A stretch of 64,000 bases of DNA. Origin: an uncultured Eubacterium sp. (GTDB lineage Bacteria; Bacillota; Clostridia; Lachnospirales; Lachnospiraceae). The stretch covers positions 1 through 64,000 of the forward strand of contig CAJUIL010000016.1 of assembly GCA_910586225.1 (NCBI GenBank), given 5' to 3'. The position numbers and the translations under genes are program-made. A model generated the notes under the pieces. It searched no databases. It was not told the DNA's origin and saw nothing but the letters and a program-made list of their open reading frames with translations. Below are positions 18,277 to 27,991 of the stretch, in pieces (the stretch's first letter is position 1; each line of letters starts with the position of its first letter).

Positions 18277-19437
18277 CTAAATAAAATCAAAAATACTTTT
18301 TATTATATCTCTCGGAGCATACTCTCTTTCTATATACTGTTTCGCCTTCTGCGCTACATCAAGTCTCTTATTTGAATCGCCAATATATTCTTTCAATTTA
18401 GCTTCCAGTTCGCGCTGAATATTTTCTTTTCCAATTTTGATCACGCAATCATCTGGAATTTCTCCAAACCACCCTTCATCATTAATAATACATGCTTTTC
18501 CCATCTGCAGCACTTTAATTAAAGCAGCTGATGTTTCTCCCATTGATGGATATCGCAAATTCAGTACAATATCAGAATGCACAATAAAACTGTCAAACTC
18601 ATTCATGCTAACAAAACCGGTCTTATAAATAATCCGATGGTCGACAAATTGATTTACATAATCTCCTTCTCCAACCATCACATAACAAATCTTTCTATTC
18701 AACTCCTTGTGTATATTTAATACTGCTCTGCAAATTTCATCATTTCGCTTCGTCTCTGCTATAATTCCAAATGATGCAATAACAAATACATCTTCTGAAA
18801 TATGAAATTTTTTAAAAAGATCCATTTTCTCTATAAGTCGAAAGTTGTCATGAACCTGCGGTATCATATTGATTTTCTTTACATTATCCGTGTGCTTTTT
18901 AACTATTTGATATGCAAATTCTGAGTGTACGATAAATTTATTCTGCGAATGCAAAAGCTCCTGATTTAAAGGCAGAATATGGGCCAACGACTTTTTCCGA
19001 AGCAAATCATTTATTCCGGATTTTAAAGCCTCTTTAACCTTCAACACTCCCTCGATACCTTCCATTTCGTATATTTTAGAATATAACTTACCCTTGCTTT
19101 GATAATACCCTACCGTCAAATAATACAATATTACATCATGTAAAATTACCACTCCAGGATACTTAAGGCAAGTTTCGTAAATATAACTATGATAATACGG
19201 ATTATTACCAATATTATAGACTAAGTACTTGTATTCATGAAAATATATAGTATCTACACCGTACCGCAGCACATCAAATTCTTCTTTAAACTTCTGATCT
19301 TTAAGTTTATAATTATCAATATACAGTGTAATATCTGCTTTTCTTGCCAATTCACTGACCAATATTGCCGAATAATCAGATATCCCGCTTTTCATCGGCA
19401 CAAACGGGCTTGCATAAAGCATTTTTATTTTGTCCAT
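18277..19437 (-). CDS. Family 4 glycosyltransferase
   Basis: 386 residues. MLYASPFVPMKSGISDYSAIL is the opening typical of GT4 enzymes acting on surface glycans. VIASFGIIAETKRNDEI opens the donor domain and LNLRYPSMGETSAALIKVLQMG corresponds to the E-x7-E region, with the first part less canonical than in neighbouring GT4 genes. I use the ATG at 19437 because AGAGGAAAAG precedes it; the longer frame runs into the upstream gene. It begins 13 bases after the stop of the 347-residue GT4 gene, so it is the distal gene of a run of three glycosyltransferases. Sugar specificity is unknown. Confidence 0.82.
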   Translation of the reverse strand: MDKIKMLYASPFVPMKSGISDYSAILVSELARKADITLYIDNYKLKDQKFKEEFDVLRYGVDTIYFHEYKYLVYNIGNNPYYHSYIYETCLKYPGVVILHDVILYYLTVGYYQSKGKLYSKIYEMEGIEGVLKVKEALKSGINDLLRKKSLAHILPLNQELLHSQNKFIVHSEFAYQIVKKHTDNVKKINMIPQVHDNFRLIEKMDLFKKFHISEDVFVIASFGIIAETKRNDEICRAVLNIHKELNRKICYVMVGEGDYVNQFVDHRIIYKTGFVSMNEFDSFIVHSDIVLNLRYPSMGETSAALIKVLQMGKACIINDEGWFGEIPDDCVIKIGKENIQRELEAKLKEYIGDSNKRLDVAQKAKQYIEREYAPRDIIKSIFDFI

Positions 19438-19450
19438 CTTTTCCTCTGAT

Positions 19451-20494
19451 CTATTGTAATAATTTATAAATTGCATAGTCCCAGTCAATATGCTTTTCCT
19501 GCATAGTGCGATGCCCTTCTTCTCCCATACGTTTAGCAATCTCACGACTCAGATACCATTCATCGAGTTTTTCAGCTACTTTTTGAGGTGTTGGTTCTAA
19601 AACATATCCATTTTTTCCATTTTCAACAAATTCCAACGGTCCTCCCGCATCCTTATGAACAATCACCGGTTTTTTTGAGAAAAAGCTTTCCAATGTTATA
19701 TAACCATAATCCTCATCATATGCACCGAAATATACACCCAAACACTGTGCATAATTTAATATTTTTTGTTCTTCAGACAAAAAACCCGTCATCTGTACCT
19801 TATCTTGTAAACGATTTTTTCTTATGATACCTTCCAAATACCTTATTTCCTTCTCAGAACCTGTTCCTGCTAAAACTGCTCTCACTCCTGTTTTTGTATA
19901 TCTCATCGCCTCTACCAACATCCTCTGACGCTTCATAAAATCAATTCTGCTTGCATAGAAAATAAAATCCCCATATCCTTCACAATAAAATTTTTCATAA
20001 TTTAAGGGTGGATGATATAATGCTTCTGCTTCTATACGATTATATTTTTTCAATCGATTTGCTGTGTTTTGCGCATTTGTATATATGTGCTCTGCCTCTA
20101 AAATATATCGATCATCACACGACTTTATCAAACTTCGAACATCTTTCCCATTTTTTTCCTTATGAAGATCTCCATACTCTGTTCCCCATAGATCATATGC
20201 TTGCCTATGCTGGTGCAAGATCCATAACACTTTATGTGGATGTCTTACATAATAAGCTGGAAATTTTAACGCTATCACTTTATCTATTTTTTCTCCATTG
20301 ACCTCTGATAAATCCATCATCCTGCCCATCATCATACAATCAACGATTTTAACTGGAGGGTACCATTTAAACGGAATTGTTACAATATCTGCCTGATGTC
20401 CCCTTTTTATTAACTCATCTCTCAGCATCTTAGCATGTAATTCCGCACCACCGGTAATGAACGGAACCTGTACTGTCGCTATTGCTATTTTCAT
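19451..20494 (-). CDS. Family 4 glycosyltransferase
   Basis: 347 residues. MKIAIATVQVPFITGGAELHAKML is the GT4 N-terminal glycine-rich motif; FIFYASRIDFMKRQRMLVEAM starts the C-terminal domain, and YGYITLESFFSKKPVI carries the donor-binding E-x7-E region in a reduced form. The start codon follows immediately on the stop of the upstream GT4 gene at 20495, with no gap, which implies translational coupling. Cytoplasmic or membrane-surface sugar transfer to lipid-linked glycan is expected. Donor and linkage unknown. Confidence 0.85.
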   Translation of the reverse strand: MKIAIATVQVPFITGGAELHAKMLRDELIKRGHQADIVTIPFKWYPPVKIVDCMMMGRMMDLSEVNGEKIDKVIALKFPAYYVRHPHKVLWILHQHRQAYDLWGTEYGDLHKEKNGKDVRSLIKSCDDRYILEAEHIYTNAQNTANRLKKYNRIEAEALYHPPLNYEKFYCEGYGDFIFYASRIDFMKRQRMLVEAMRYTKTGVRAVLAGTGSEKEIRYLEGIIRKNRLQDKVQMTGFLSEEQKILNYAQCLGVYFGAYDEDYGYITLESFFSKKPVIVHKDAGGPLEFVENGKNGYVLEPTPQKVAEKLDEWYLSREIAKRMGEEGHRTMQEKHIDWDYAIYKLLQ

Positions 20495-21580
20495 CTAATC
20501 ACCCACTATTTTTTCTAATTGTTCCATAAAATCGCTCTGAATTTTATCAAGACTAAATCTTTCATATACATTCTTTTTGCCACAGTTTTGCAAACATTGA
20601 TAATACTTCTTATTTTCCATAAGTATTTTAATTGCAGCTGCAAATGCCTTGACATCCTTTTCCAATATGAGCTGTCCCTTTCCTCCGGTATCTGGTATCG
20701 CAGCTGCCTTTAACGCAATCACTGGTAAACCAAAATACTGCGCTTCCAGGATAGGAACACAAAAGCCCTCATGCTCACTAGCACACAAAAACAAATCACT
20801 TCCCAAATAATACGACTCCAATGATGCATCCGTAACTTCTCCTATAAATTCTATGTACTCATCCAGACGATACTGCTTCACCTTCTGCCTAAGTAAATCA
20901 TTATACAGCATTAATCCAGAATCATATTTACCTACGATTCTCAATCGAATATTATTATGATAATTCAGCAAAAATACCCTCAATACCTCAAGTAAAAACA
21001 AATGTCCTTTATTTGGTGCAATTCTTCCCACAAACAATATATTAATTTTTCTGCTTTCTATCAATGTTTTCAATATCTGCTCATCTGGCTTCGACTTCAT
21101 CCAATACCAAATCTTATGGAAAGGCGCACAAATACTTATATTTTCTAAATTTACGTCCTTCAAATCCTCAGTGTTATAAAGCGAATCTGACAACCAATAT
21201 GCATTTGGATATTTCGAAATAAAGTATCTTGTTTGTTCCCTACCTTTCTGACACTGCTTAAAGTGAACGGATTTATATGGTTCAAAAAAAACTTCAGGAG
21301 TAATGTTATGATAACGAAATACAATTTTTCCCTTAGCTTTTTTCAGCATCTCCGCACCATATTCCCAGTATACGCTATGATGATACAAAACCATCGAATC
21401 CTCCATCTGCAGAATTTCCTCTGCTTGCAGCCTGCTTACAAACTTCACATTCTCATTCAATTTATTTTCGGCATATACGGAACAATCAAACTTTTTTTCT
21501 AAAACCTTAGACATCAGCTCAATGTCATTACCGATTGCATCATGATTCGCGACCGTTCGATGCATTATCAAAATTTTCAT
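20495..21580 (-). CDS. Family 4 glycosyltransferase
   Basis: 361 residues. The start MKILIMHRTVANHDAIGNDIELM is the acceptor-side GT-B domain; INILFVGRIAPNKGHLFLLEVL opens the donor domain and CASEHEGFCVPILEAQYFGLPV is a textbook E-x7-E motif. It is followed without a gap by another GT4 gene and preceded ten bases away by a small DUF4214-like gene and then by wzt, so it belongs to the transcript that begins with the ABC exporter. It likely extends the glycan exported by Wzm/Wzt. Confidence 0.88.
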   Translation of the reverse strand: MKILIMHRTVANHDAIGNDIELMSKVLEKKFDCSVYAENKLNENVKFVSRLQAEEILQMEDSMVLYHHSVYWEYGAEMLKKAKGKIVFRYHNITPEVFFEPYKSVHFKQCQKGREQTRYFISKYPNAYWLSDSLYNTEDLKDVNLENISICAPFHKIWYWMKSKPDEQILKTLIESRKINILFVGRIAPNKGHLFLLEVLRVFLLNYHNNIRLRIVGKYDSGLMLYNDLLRQKVKQYRLDEYIEFIGEVTDASLESYYLGSDLFLCASEHEGFCVPILEAQYFGLPVIALKAAAIPDTGGKGQLILEKDVKAFAAAIKILMENKKYYQCLQNCGKKNVYERFSLDKIQSDFMEQLEKIVGD

Positions 21581-21589
21581 GATTGACCC

Positions 21590-22138
21590 CTACTTTTTGT
21601 AATATATGATTCGTGCTGCTCTTCTCCACGCTAACCTTATCGGCTGTTCCTTATAGTTATCGCAAAAAACACTAAACATAAACCACCTGGTAACTTTATG
21701 TTCCCGAAGTTGCAACAAATTATGTTGATATCCATCCGAATCTGGTTCACTGCCTAAAAATATATGATACATTTCAGCAACAAACTTTTCATCACTCATA
21801 TGCATCAATTTCATCAAATTCACACGATAAAAACCCCTTCTAAATCTCCCTATTCCTACTAAAACACGTCTAATTCCATTTTTGTACAGAGGAAAATTCT
21901 GCAATACTGCATCCATTTGAAAAGCCAGACATACTAACTGGCTTATCTTATTTTTTAATCGGTATCTCATAGGCAGTTTATAAACCCCGCCTTCTTTCAA
22001 TACAGGCGCTTCCTGTGCAATCGCTCGATAAATGCATTCTTGTATATCTTCCGGATTTTCTGCCATAGGTATAGTCTCCATTGATTGCATAAGCATCACC
22101 TGTGCCCTTTTTTCTTCCAATATCTCATCTAACATCAT
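21590..22138 (-). CDS. DUF4214-like small protein
   Basis: 182 residues from ATG 22138, preceded by AAAGG; two further ATG codons lie close. The C-terminal half (FVAEMYHIFLGSEPDSDGYQ, then LREHKVTRWFMFSVF) resembles the DUF4214 pattern, in which F..x.Y...L.R.PD..G recurs and which is found in secreted or glycan-associated proteins. No signal peptide is visible. The start overlaps the end of wzt by 14 bases, so the two are translationally coupled. A role in assembly or length control of the exported polysaccharide is possible by context only. Confidence 0.6.
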   Translation of the reverse strand: MMLDEILEEKRAQVMLMQSMETIPMAENPEDIQECIYRAIAQEAPVLKEGGVYKLPMRYRLKNKISQLVCLAFQMDAVLQNFPLYKNGIRRVLVGIGRFRRGFYRVNLMKLMHMSDEKFVAEMYHIFLGSEPDSDGYQHNLLQLREHKVTRWFMFSVFCDNYKEQPIRLAWRRAARIIYYKK

Positions 22139-23339
22139 CAAACCCAACCTTTGTCTTTTTCGATATTACTTTCATACAACAATATGGAAACTCCTCGCCC
22201 TGCTGAGAATACCATCCTACACCTTCCTGCACAATATCAAGCTGAAGAATATACTCTCCTTCTTTATCCGGAAGTGTACTTTTTATATAAATTATTTTTT
22301 CCTTCCCTTTTAGCAAATTAATCGGAAACCGTTCGTTATCCCATTTCGAATAGTCATCATTGAGGCTACGTATATGAAAGGAAAGATAAATCTGCTCCTC
22401 ATTTAACAAATCTTTACTACTTGTATTCCGTATGAAAATAGGAATAACAAAGTTGGACACATCATTAGAAAATTCAATATTCTTTGCTCTTATTTTCATA
22501 TCAACATGATAAACATTTTCCTGAGACTGATCATCATCTTCACAGAGGCTTTCTTCGGTAAATTCATCAACGATATTGTCCTGTACTTCTCCAGCTTCTG
22601 CCTTTTCATACATATACTCCAAATAATTTGGATATACATCCTCTGGCCTTCCATCTTTCTGTACCAAACCCTGATATAACCATATCAGCCTGCCACAAAT
22701 CTTCTCTACCTGGCTGAAAGAATGTGATACTAGCACTATTGTTACACCCGCTTGTTTAATTTCCAAAAGTCTATTCAAACACTTTGATTGAAAATAAACA
22801 TCTCCAACTGTCAAAATTTCATCAATTAACAAAATATCTGCATCTACGTGAATCGCAACAGAAAATGCCAATCTCATATACATTCCAGAAGAATAAGTCC
22901 TGACCGGATTATCAATAAACTCCTCCAATTCAGAAAACGCAACAATATCTTTCATCCTGTCATCAATCTCTTTCCTAGTCAACCCAAAAATCGACGCATT
23001 AATATAAATATTCTCCCGCCCACTCAAATCCGGATGAAACCCAGCCCCCAATTCGATCAAGCTGGATACTCTTCCACACATCTCAATCGTCCCGCTATCC
23101 GGATACATGATCTTCGTAAGAAGCTTTAACGTCGTACTTTTCCCGCACCCATTATGCCCGATCAGCCCGACGGCTTCTCCTTTTTTCACTTCAAAGCTGA
23201 TGCCGTTCAATACACTCCGCTCCTCATACGCCCTTCTTTTACGAAACAGCGTCTTTTCCTTGAGCGTATGTCCTTTGTCTAGATATACCTTAAATTTTTT
23301 CGTAACGTCTTTTACTTCAATCGCATTTTCTGGTTTCAT
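22125..23339 (-). CDS. wzt: ABC transporter ATP-binding protein, Wzt type
   Basis: 404 residues. ATPase domain in residues 1-240: Walker A GLIGHNGCGKSTTLKLL, ABC signature TYSSGMYMRLAFSVA, Walker B DILLIDEILTVGD, and the switch histidine in VLVSHS. Residues about 270-400 form a beta-rich extension like the Wzt C-terminal domain, which in O-antigen exporters recognises the modified non-reducing end of the finished polysaccharide. The ATG follows the stop of the permease gene directly. Wzm/Wzt moves a completed lipid-linked polymer across the membrane; the extended C-terminus hints that chain-end recognition couples export to termination. Confidence 0.93.
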   Translation of the reverse strand: MKPENAIEVKDVTKKFKVYLDKGHTLKEKTLFRKRRAYEERSVLNGISFEVKKGEAVGLIGHNGCGKSTTLKLLTKIMYPDSGTIEMCGRVSSLIELGAGFHPDLSGRENIYINASIFGLTRKEIDDRMKDIVAFSELEEFIDNPVRTYSSGMYMRLAFSVAIHVDADILLIDEILTVGDVYFQSKCLNRLLEIKQAGVTIVLVSHSFSQVEKICGRLIWLYQGLVQKDGRPEDVYPNYLEYMYEKAEAGEVQDNIVDEFTEESLCEDDDQSQENVYHVDMKIRAKNIEFSNDVSNFVIPIFIRNTSSKDLLNEEQIYLSFHIRSLNDDYSKWDNERFPINLLKGKEKIIYIKSTLPDKEGEYILQLDIVQEGVGWYSQQGEEFPYCCMKVISKKTKVGFDDVR

Positions 23340-24116
23340 TTATAATTCCTCAACAAAATGTCTCTGCAGCCGATAAAAAATCATCCAGCCAGCCGACAGC
23401 ATGATCACTCCCAGAACCGCCGCTGACAGCAGCGTTTCCAATCTCGGCATTTTTCCATAATATAAAATATCCCGATAAGCGGTTATCACATAAGTCATCG
23501 GATTCAGTGAAAACACCCACCGGATCTGCTCCGGCACCTGATCGATGGGATACATGACCGGAGTCAAAAACTGCCACGCCATCGTAAATATTCCAAGAAG
23601 ATACTCCAGATCCCGTATATATACCGTCACCGCGCTCATGATCATCGTAAATCCTAATGCCAGGATGTACTCAACGAGCATAATGATCGGCAGGCATAAA
23701 ACCGCTCCCAAATGCAGCGTACTCTTGGAGCAGATAAGCACTGCGAAAATAACGAAAAAACTGAGCAGCATATTTACAAACTGGCTTGTTACATAAGCAA
23801 TCGGTAAAACCTCTCGCGGAAAATAAATTTTTTTTACCATATCCTGCTGTGCCATAATGCAGCTTGCCCCGCCTGTCAGCGATGTGCTGAAAAAGATCCA
23901 CGGTATCAGCGCCACAAATAAAAACAGGTAATAGTCCTCAATACCTGCCCGCATGATCAGTGAAAATACCATTGTGTAGACTGCCAGCTGCAGCAGCGGA
24001 TTTAAAAACGTCCAGAAAAAACCGAGAACAGAACCTTTATATCTGCCTTTCAGATCCCTTCTAACCAGAGAAAAGATCATCTCCCGATATGCGTACAATT
24101 CCTCTAATCTGCTCAT
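23340..24116 (-). CDS. wzm: ABC transporter permease, Wzm type
   Basis: 258 residues with about six transmembrane helices, ABC-2 family. MIFSLVRRDLKGRYKGSVLG near the start and FLTPVMYPIDQVPEQIRWVF before the last helices are hallmark features of Wzm/TagG/RgpC polysaccharide and teichoic acid exporters. The start is ATG 24116 with GGGAG upstream; an ATG at 24131 is also in frame. It partners with the ATPase encoded immediately downstream. A transcription terminator lies upstream at 24247-24281, so wzm is probably the first gene of its own transcript. Confidence 0.92.
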   Translation of the reverse strand: MSRLEELYAYREMIFSLVRRDLKGRYKGSVLGFFWTFLNPLLQLAVYTMVFSLIMRAGIEDYYLFLFVALIPWIFFSTSLTGGASCIMAQQDMVKKIYFPREVLPIAYVTSQFVNMLLSFFVIFAVLICSKSTLHLGAVLCLPIIMLVEYILALGFTMIMSAVTVYIRDLEYLLGIFTMAWQFLTPVMYPIDQVPEQIRWVFSLNPMTYVITAYRDILYYGKMPRLETLLSAAVLGVIMLSAGWMIFYRLQRHFVEEL

Positions 24117-24246
24117 TCTATAGGCTCCCATCTGTTGTTCTAAGCAATCTCATCTGTATCTGTGTAAACACCAACTATACTTATAACACGCCATAGATCA
24201 TAAAAATATTTACTACCAGCATTAAATGTGTCCATGCTTAAGAGCA

Positions 24247-24281
24247 AAAAGAGTATGTGCTGTCTGTGCACATACTCTTTT
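24247..24281 (-). terminator. Rho-independent terminator
   Basis: A 14-bp perfect stem (AAAAGAGTATGTGC pairing with its complement) around a 7-base loop, followed on the minus strand by a run of T. It ends the transcript of the two GT4 genes at 24308-26629 and separates them from wzm/wzt. Confidence 0.85.
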
Positions 24282-24307
24282 GTTATGCCGATATCCTTTT
24301 TATTGTT

Positions 24308-25459
24308 CTACTGAATGCTGCTATATACATCCAGCAGCATTTCAGCCGATTTCTCCCATGTATATTCCTTGGCCCGTTCGATCCCAAGCCTTGCCAAGCG
24401 TTCCCTTTCCGAAGCATCCGTCAGGATCCGCTCCATTGCCTGGCAGATTTCCTTTTCGCTTTCCGGCGACACCAGGATCCCAGCATTTCCCACTACCTCC
24501 GGAAGTGAAGTCGCGTTCGATACAATCACCGGGGTTCCGCACGCCATCGCTTCTAACGGCGGCATTCCAAAGCCTTCGTACAATGATGGGAATAAAAATG
24601 CTTTTGCGCCGCACATTAACACCGGGCTGTCCTCCTGTGCGACATACCCGGTAAATAGAATCTTCTGTTCCATATGCAGCGTGTGTACCTTTTCGTAAAT
24701 ACTTTCGCACAGCCATCCCCTTTTCCCTGCAAGGACAAGCTGCGGGACCTTTTGCTGTCCCATATCCGCGCACAGCCTGGCGTAGGCGCCAATCAACCGC
24801 TCTAAATTTTTACGCGGCTCGATCGTACCTAAATAAAGGAAATAGGGTTGTTCGATTTTGTACTTTGTCAGAATACTTCGAATCTGCTCTTTCGTATAAT
24901 GCGGATGGTATACGGCATGATCGACCGCACATGGTATCACTGTGATCTGCTCGTCTTTTATTCTTGTATATTTCTGTATTTCCCGTTTGCTAAATTCAGA
25001 AATCGTCAGAATATGGTCCGCGTGCCGGCAGGATTTTTTCATACAGGCATTCAGCCATCTTCTTGTCCTTTTGTCTACCGTCTGTGGATAAGATCTGTAA
25101 ACCATATCATACACAAAGGTCACTCGTTTGCCCCTTACACCCGGCGGCACGGCATAATTAAAAAACTGCGTGATGTCCGGCTTCGTACGAAAAAACAGGC
25201 GGTGCGGCATCGGAAGGATCATCCAGATCAGCTTATAGATCGTCAGGCTGAACCATTTACAGCATTCAATCCTGCATCCTGCCAAAGCGTATTCTTCCAG
25301 ACTACGCATCTGGCTGGCTGTCCGTCTGCCCTTAAAGCATTGAAGAATGTATTCATGTTCTGGATGCTTTAACAGCTCCATCAGCAGATGGTGTGCATTC
25401 CAGGCAATCCCGGTCTTTTCTGCAGCCAAAAACAGCTGACCATCAAACGCAATTTTCAT
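24308..25459 (-). CDS. Family 4 glycosyltransferase (mannosyltransferase-like)
   Basis: 383 residues. MKIAFDGQLFLAAEKTGIAW at the N-terminus, then FVYDMVYRSYPQ and ILTISEFSKREI are typical of the mannosyl/rhamnosyl GT4 subgroup. YFLYLGTIEPRKNLERLIGAY opens the donor domain, and LFPSLYEGFGMPPLEAMACGTPVI is a full E-x7-E motif. It is expected to act at the cytoplasmic membrane on an undecaprenyl-linked acceptor. It is the last gene before a strong terminator and follows another GT4 gene by 42 bases. Confidence 0.9.
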   Translation of the reverse strand: MKIAFDGQLFLAAEKTGIAWNAHHLLMELLKHPEHEYILQCFKGRRTASQMRSLEEYALAGCRIECCKWFSLTIYKLIWMILPMPHRLFFRTKPDITQFFNYAVPPGVRGKRVTFVYDMVYRSYPQTVDKRTRRWLNACMKKSCRHADHILTISEFSKREIQKYTRIKDEQITVIPCAVDHAVYHPHYTKEQIRSILTKYKIEQPYFLYLGTIEPRKNLERLIGAYARLCADMGQQKVPQLVLAGKRGWLCESIYEKVHTLHMEQKILFTGYVAQEDSPVLMCGAKAFLFPSLYEGFGMPPLEAMACGTPVIVSNATSLPEVVGNAGILVSPESEKEICQAMERILTDASERERLARLGIERAKEYTWEKSAEMLLDVYSSIQ

Positions 25460-25501
25460 ATTTATAGCTCCGTCTTTTTCTCTTGATTTCTTCCTGGCAG
25501 G

Positions 25502-26629
25502 CTATCCACGATCGACAGCCAGCAGGCTTTCGAACACTTTCCGGTGCCTTTGCGCCATTAATTCCTGCGTATATTCTTTCTGCACAAGCTTATATGCGCG
25601 GATCCCATATGCTCTGCGCAGCTTCTCATCTCCCGCAAGCTCGTCCATCGCCATTGCCAGTTCCCGGACGCTGCCTGGCTTTACTGTCTTTCCTGTTAAG
25701 CCGTCAATGCTGACATACGGCACGCCGCTGTCTAACGCCGTATTAACCACAGGCTTTCCAAACGCCATCGCTTCCAGCTGCACGACAGCAAAGGCTTCTG
25801 CCCTAGATACGGACGGCAGTACAAGAAAATCACACTCTGCGATCTGCCTGCGCTTCTCTTCTTCTGATACCATACCTGTAAACGTTACATTCTTAAGCTT
25901 TAAAGCCGCTGCCTGCGCCTTCAGCTCATTTTCCAGCGGCCCGCCGCCGACGAAGATCAGCTCGCAGTTCTTCTCTTTCATTCTTGCAAATGCGCGCAGC
26001 AGCACTCCGCATCCTTTATACCAAACCAACCGACCTACAAACAAGATCCGTACCTTATGATTCTCTTTAAAGAAGTTTTCTGCATATTTGTTTCCCTGAC
26101 GCAGCCATTCATCACTCACACAATACGGAATGATCACGCATTTTTTTCGAAAACGCTGCAGCAGCCTGGAGTTTTCCATATTTCCTTTGGAGGAAACGAG
26201 TATCTGATCCGCTTTTTTGAGCGTATGCAGCACAAGCGGGAGGTAAAGCGGCGCGGCCTTCTTGTATTTTTCAAAGCCACAGTGCCACCATACGACCAGC
26301 CTGCCGGAATACAGGCCAAGCAGTACAGCTAGATCCACCATCGGATAGGGAAAGTGGTAGATTATGATATCTGATCTTTTCGTACGCTTTTTTACATCCA
26401 GCAAAAACTGTATAGAAAACGGGGTAGACATCAGATCAAAAATTTGTCTGCATCTGCGGACAGGTATGCCCCTCCAGCTGTCCTGCGTACTTTTTTTACG
26501 TCTGGAATTTTGGCAGACAATCATTTCCTGCTCGCAGTCTGGAAACGCTGCCGCGATGCTTTCCATTACTTTTGCAATGCCACCGCCGTTATCCGGCCAG
26601 TATATTTTGAACAGTTGTGTAATTTTCAT
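25502..26629 (-). CDS. Family 4 glycosyltransferase
   Basis: 375 residues. MKITQLFKIYWPDNGGGIAKVME is the GT4 N-terminal motif; VRILFVGRLVWYKGCGVLLRAF starts the donor domain and VLPSVSRAEAFAVVQLEAMAFGKPVV holds the E-x7-E motif. IIIYHFPYPMVDLAVLLG is a moderately hydrophobic stretch that may bind the membrane surface. This is the first gene of the polysaccharide transcript that is read leftwards; a TTGTTG/TATAAA promoter lies about 100 bases upstream. Sugar specificity is not predictable. Confidence 0.9.
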   Translation of the reverse strand: MKITQLFKIYWPDNGGGIAKVMESIAAAFPDCEQEMIVCQNSRRKKSTQDSWRGIPVRRCRQIFDLMSTPFSIQFLLDVKKRTKRSDIIIYHFPYPMVDLAVLLGLYSGRLVVWWHCGFEKYKKAAPLYLPLVLHTLKKADQILVSSKGNMENSRLLQRFRKKCVIIPYCVSDEWLRQGNKYAENFFKENHKVRILFVGRLVWYKGCGVLLRAFARMKEKNCELIFVGGGPLENELKAQAAALKLKNVTFTGMVSEEEKRRQIAECDFLVLPSVSRAEAFAVVQLEAMAFGKPVVNTALDSGVPYVSIDGLTGKTVKPGSVRELAMAMDELAGDEKLRRAYGIRAYKLVQKEYTQELMAQRHRKVFESLLAVDRG

Positions 26630-26728
26630 AGATTTCCTTTATTTTTGCATTTTTGTTTAAGCTTAATTTGTACTATGTGTTTTGTACCATTGGTAACTAT
26701 ACTTATTATTTTTATTGACTAAAAGTAT

Positions 26729-26758
26729 TTTATACGCTTTTTTTCTATTTTGCAACAA
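26729..26758 (-). promoter_or_regulatory. Candidate sigma-A promoter for the GT4 pair
   Basis: On the minus strand TTGTTG (26758-26753) and TATAAA (26734-26729) are spaced by 18 bases. Downstream, TTTGTAC occurs twice about 12 bases apart near 26667-26690 and might be an operator, but the latter is speculative. Confidence 0.5.
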
Positions 26759-26860
26759 GCACACAAAAATTCAGTAAAATTTAACAATCTGCTCAAATAA
26801 GTAACTGGAATTTTATCGCAATACGAACGATAAAAAATTAGCAGTATTCACCGAAGCATT

Positions 26861-27079
26861 TCATAAAATTTGGGAGCTAACATACCAGCCGCATTCATCT
26901 CCTAAATACTCATACAAATCTTTTGCTAATTTTACAAAAGAATCCGAACTACGGTGTTTTCCATCTCCTTTGGTTTGATATCCATATTCGAAAATCTCTG
27001 CACATTTCATGCTGCAAAGTACGTCTGCAATTCCGTGCAATTCAAAATTATTTCTATAGTGTATATAGGCATCTATCAA
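26861..27079 (-). pseudogene. Small open frame, probably a gene fragment
   Basis: 72 codons reading DAYIHYRNNFELHGIADVL and later KLAKDLYEYLGDECGWYV. The amino acid make-up looks like real protein, and the frame stays open for several codons upstream of the first ATG (YGKCYELLIDAY) until a TGA, with no ribosome binding site at either place. I do not recognise it. It is most likely the tail of a decayed gene in the 800-bp region that separates the polysaccharide locus from the next gene. Confidence 0.35.
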
Positions 27080-27275
27080 TAACTCGTAGCACTTTCCATA
27101 ACTTCATAATGGCGCATATATATCTTATGTTTCATAAAAAAGCTGCATTATGCACTTTGCTTCATAATACAATAAGATTGTATTTGCCATCAAACTATAA
27201 TATGAATTATTAACAGTCTTTGTTTATATCTGTCAATACATTTCTTCTCATCTAATATCGATAGTCACACAAAAA

Positions 27276-27316
27276 AAGTGCAGCGTCTATTCCAATACAA
27301 CATAGACACCACACTT
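27276..27316 (-). terminator. Rho-independent terminator (minus strand)
   Basis: In the minus-strand transcript a 15-bp stem forms with three G-U wobbles around an 11-base loop, followed by seven U. It ends the transcript of the coiled-coil gene at 27434-27790. The wobbles are absent in the plus-strand transcript, so it is directional. Confidence 0.75.
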
Positions 27317-27433
27317 CTTAACCTTTTAAAAATCATTGATCAAAATCTACCTAATTATACCTTTCTTCGCCACACTTATTCCATAAATTATAACATCCTT
27401 GCGCGATACATACATCCTTATTTTTAACAACTC

Positions 27434-27790
27434 TCACATCTCACTTGCTTCCTGCGTCACCTGCAGGCTGCTCCTGCGCTTATCCATTTCCAGTTTCGTA
27501 ACCCGATCCTCCAAATTATCAAGCCTTTTTGCATATAGCGCCTGATTCGAATCCTCTAATTTTTTAATACGATAGTATTGATCCAGCTCATCCACATTTT
27601 GATGCACTTTCTGAATCTTTTCCTCTAAAATATTTCTGGTACGCTCTAATTCACCCAAAATCAAGTTTTCGGTAAGCGTCAGCTTCTCGTCTACCTTTGC
27701 AAGTATCGAGCTTTCCATACCCGCTAGCTTCTCGTCCATTACAGACTCCACCATGCCTTTTAACAGCATCATATCATTTTGATCCAGCAT
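27434..27790 (-). CDS. Coiled-coil protein of unknown function
   Basis: 118 residues, no signal peptide or membrane segment. Almost the whole protein has heptad-like spacing (ILAKVDEKLTLTENLILGEL, then RNILEEKIQKVHQNVDELD), so it should form a long coiled coil and probably an oligomer. The ATG at 27790 follows AAGGGGTGACGGG. It stands alone between two terminators (27276-27316 and 27961-27991), with its own promoter presumably in the 170 bases upstream. No function can be assigned; such small proteins are common in Lachnospiraceae. Confidence 0.65.
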   Translation of the reverse strand: MLDQNDMMLLKGMVESVMDEKLAGMESSILAKVDEKLTLTENLILGELERTRNILEEKIQKVHQNVDELDQYYRIKKLEDSNQALYAKRLDNLEDRVTKLEMDKRRSSLQVTQEASEM

Positions 27791-27960
27791 CCCGTCACCC
27801 CTTTCTTTTCATAGTCCTATTATAACAAAATCCGCCGCTTTTCCAAGATTTATTTCAACAAATATTGTACTTTTCCGTATGCAATCACACATCAAAAAGC
27901 GTTTTGCTAAACAATAGCTATAACTGCCTAATCAAGGCTGCAAAGGTCTGCAAAGGATAA

Positions 27961-27991
27961 AAACCCCCGGCATCTAATCTGCCGGGGGTTT
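27961..27991 (-). terminator. Rho-independent terminator after rnfB
   Basis: CCCCCGGCA pairs with TGCCGGGGG around a 7-base loop, extended by A/T pairs, with T runs on both sides. It lies about 70 bases after the rnfB stop and closes the rnf operon. Confidence 0.9.
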
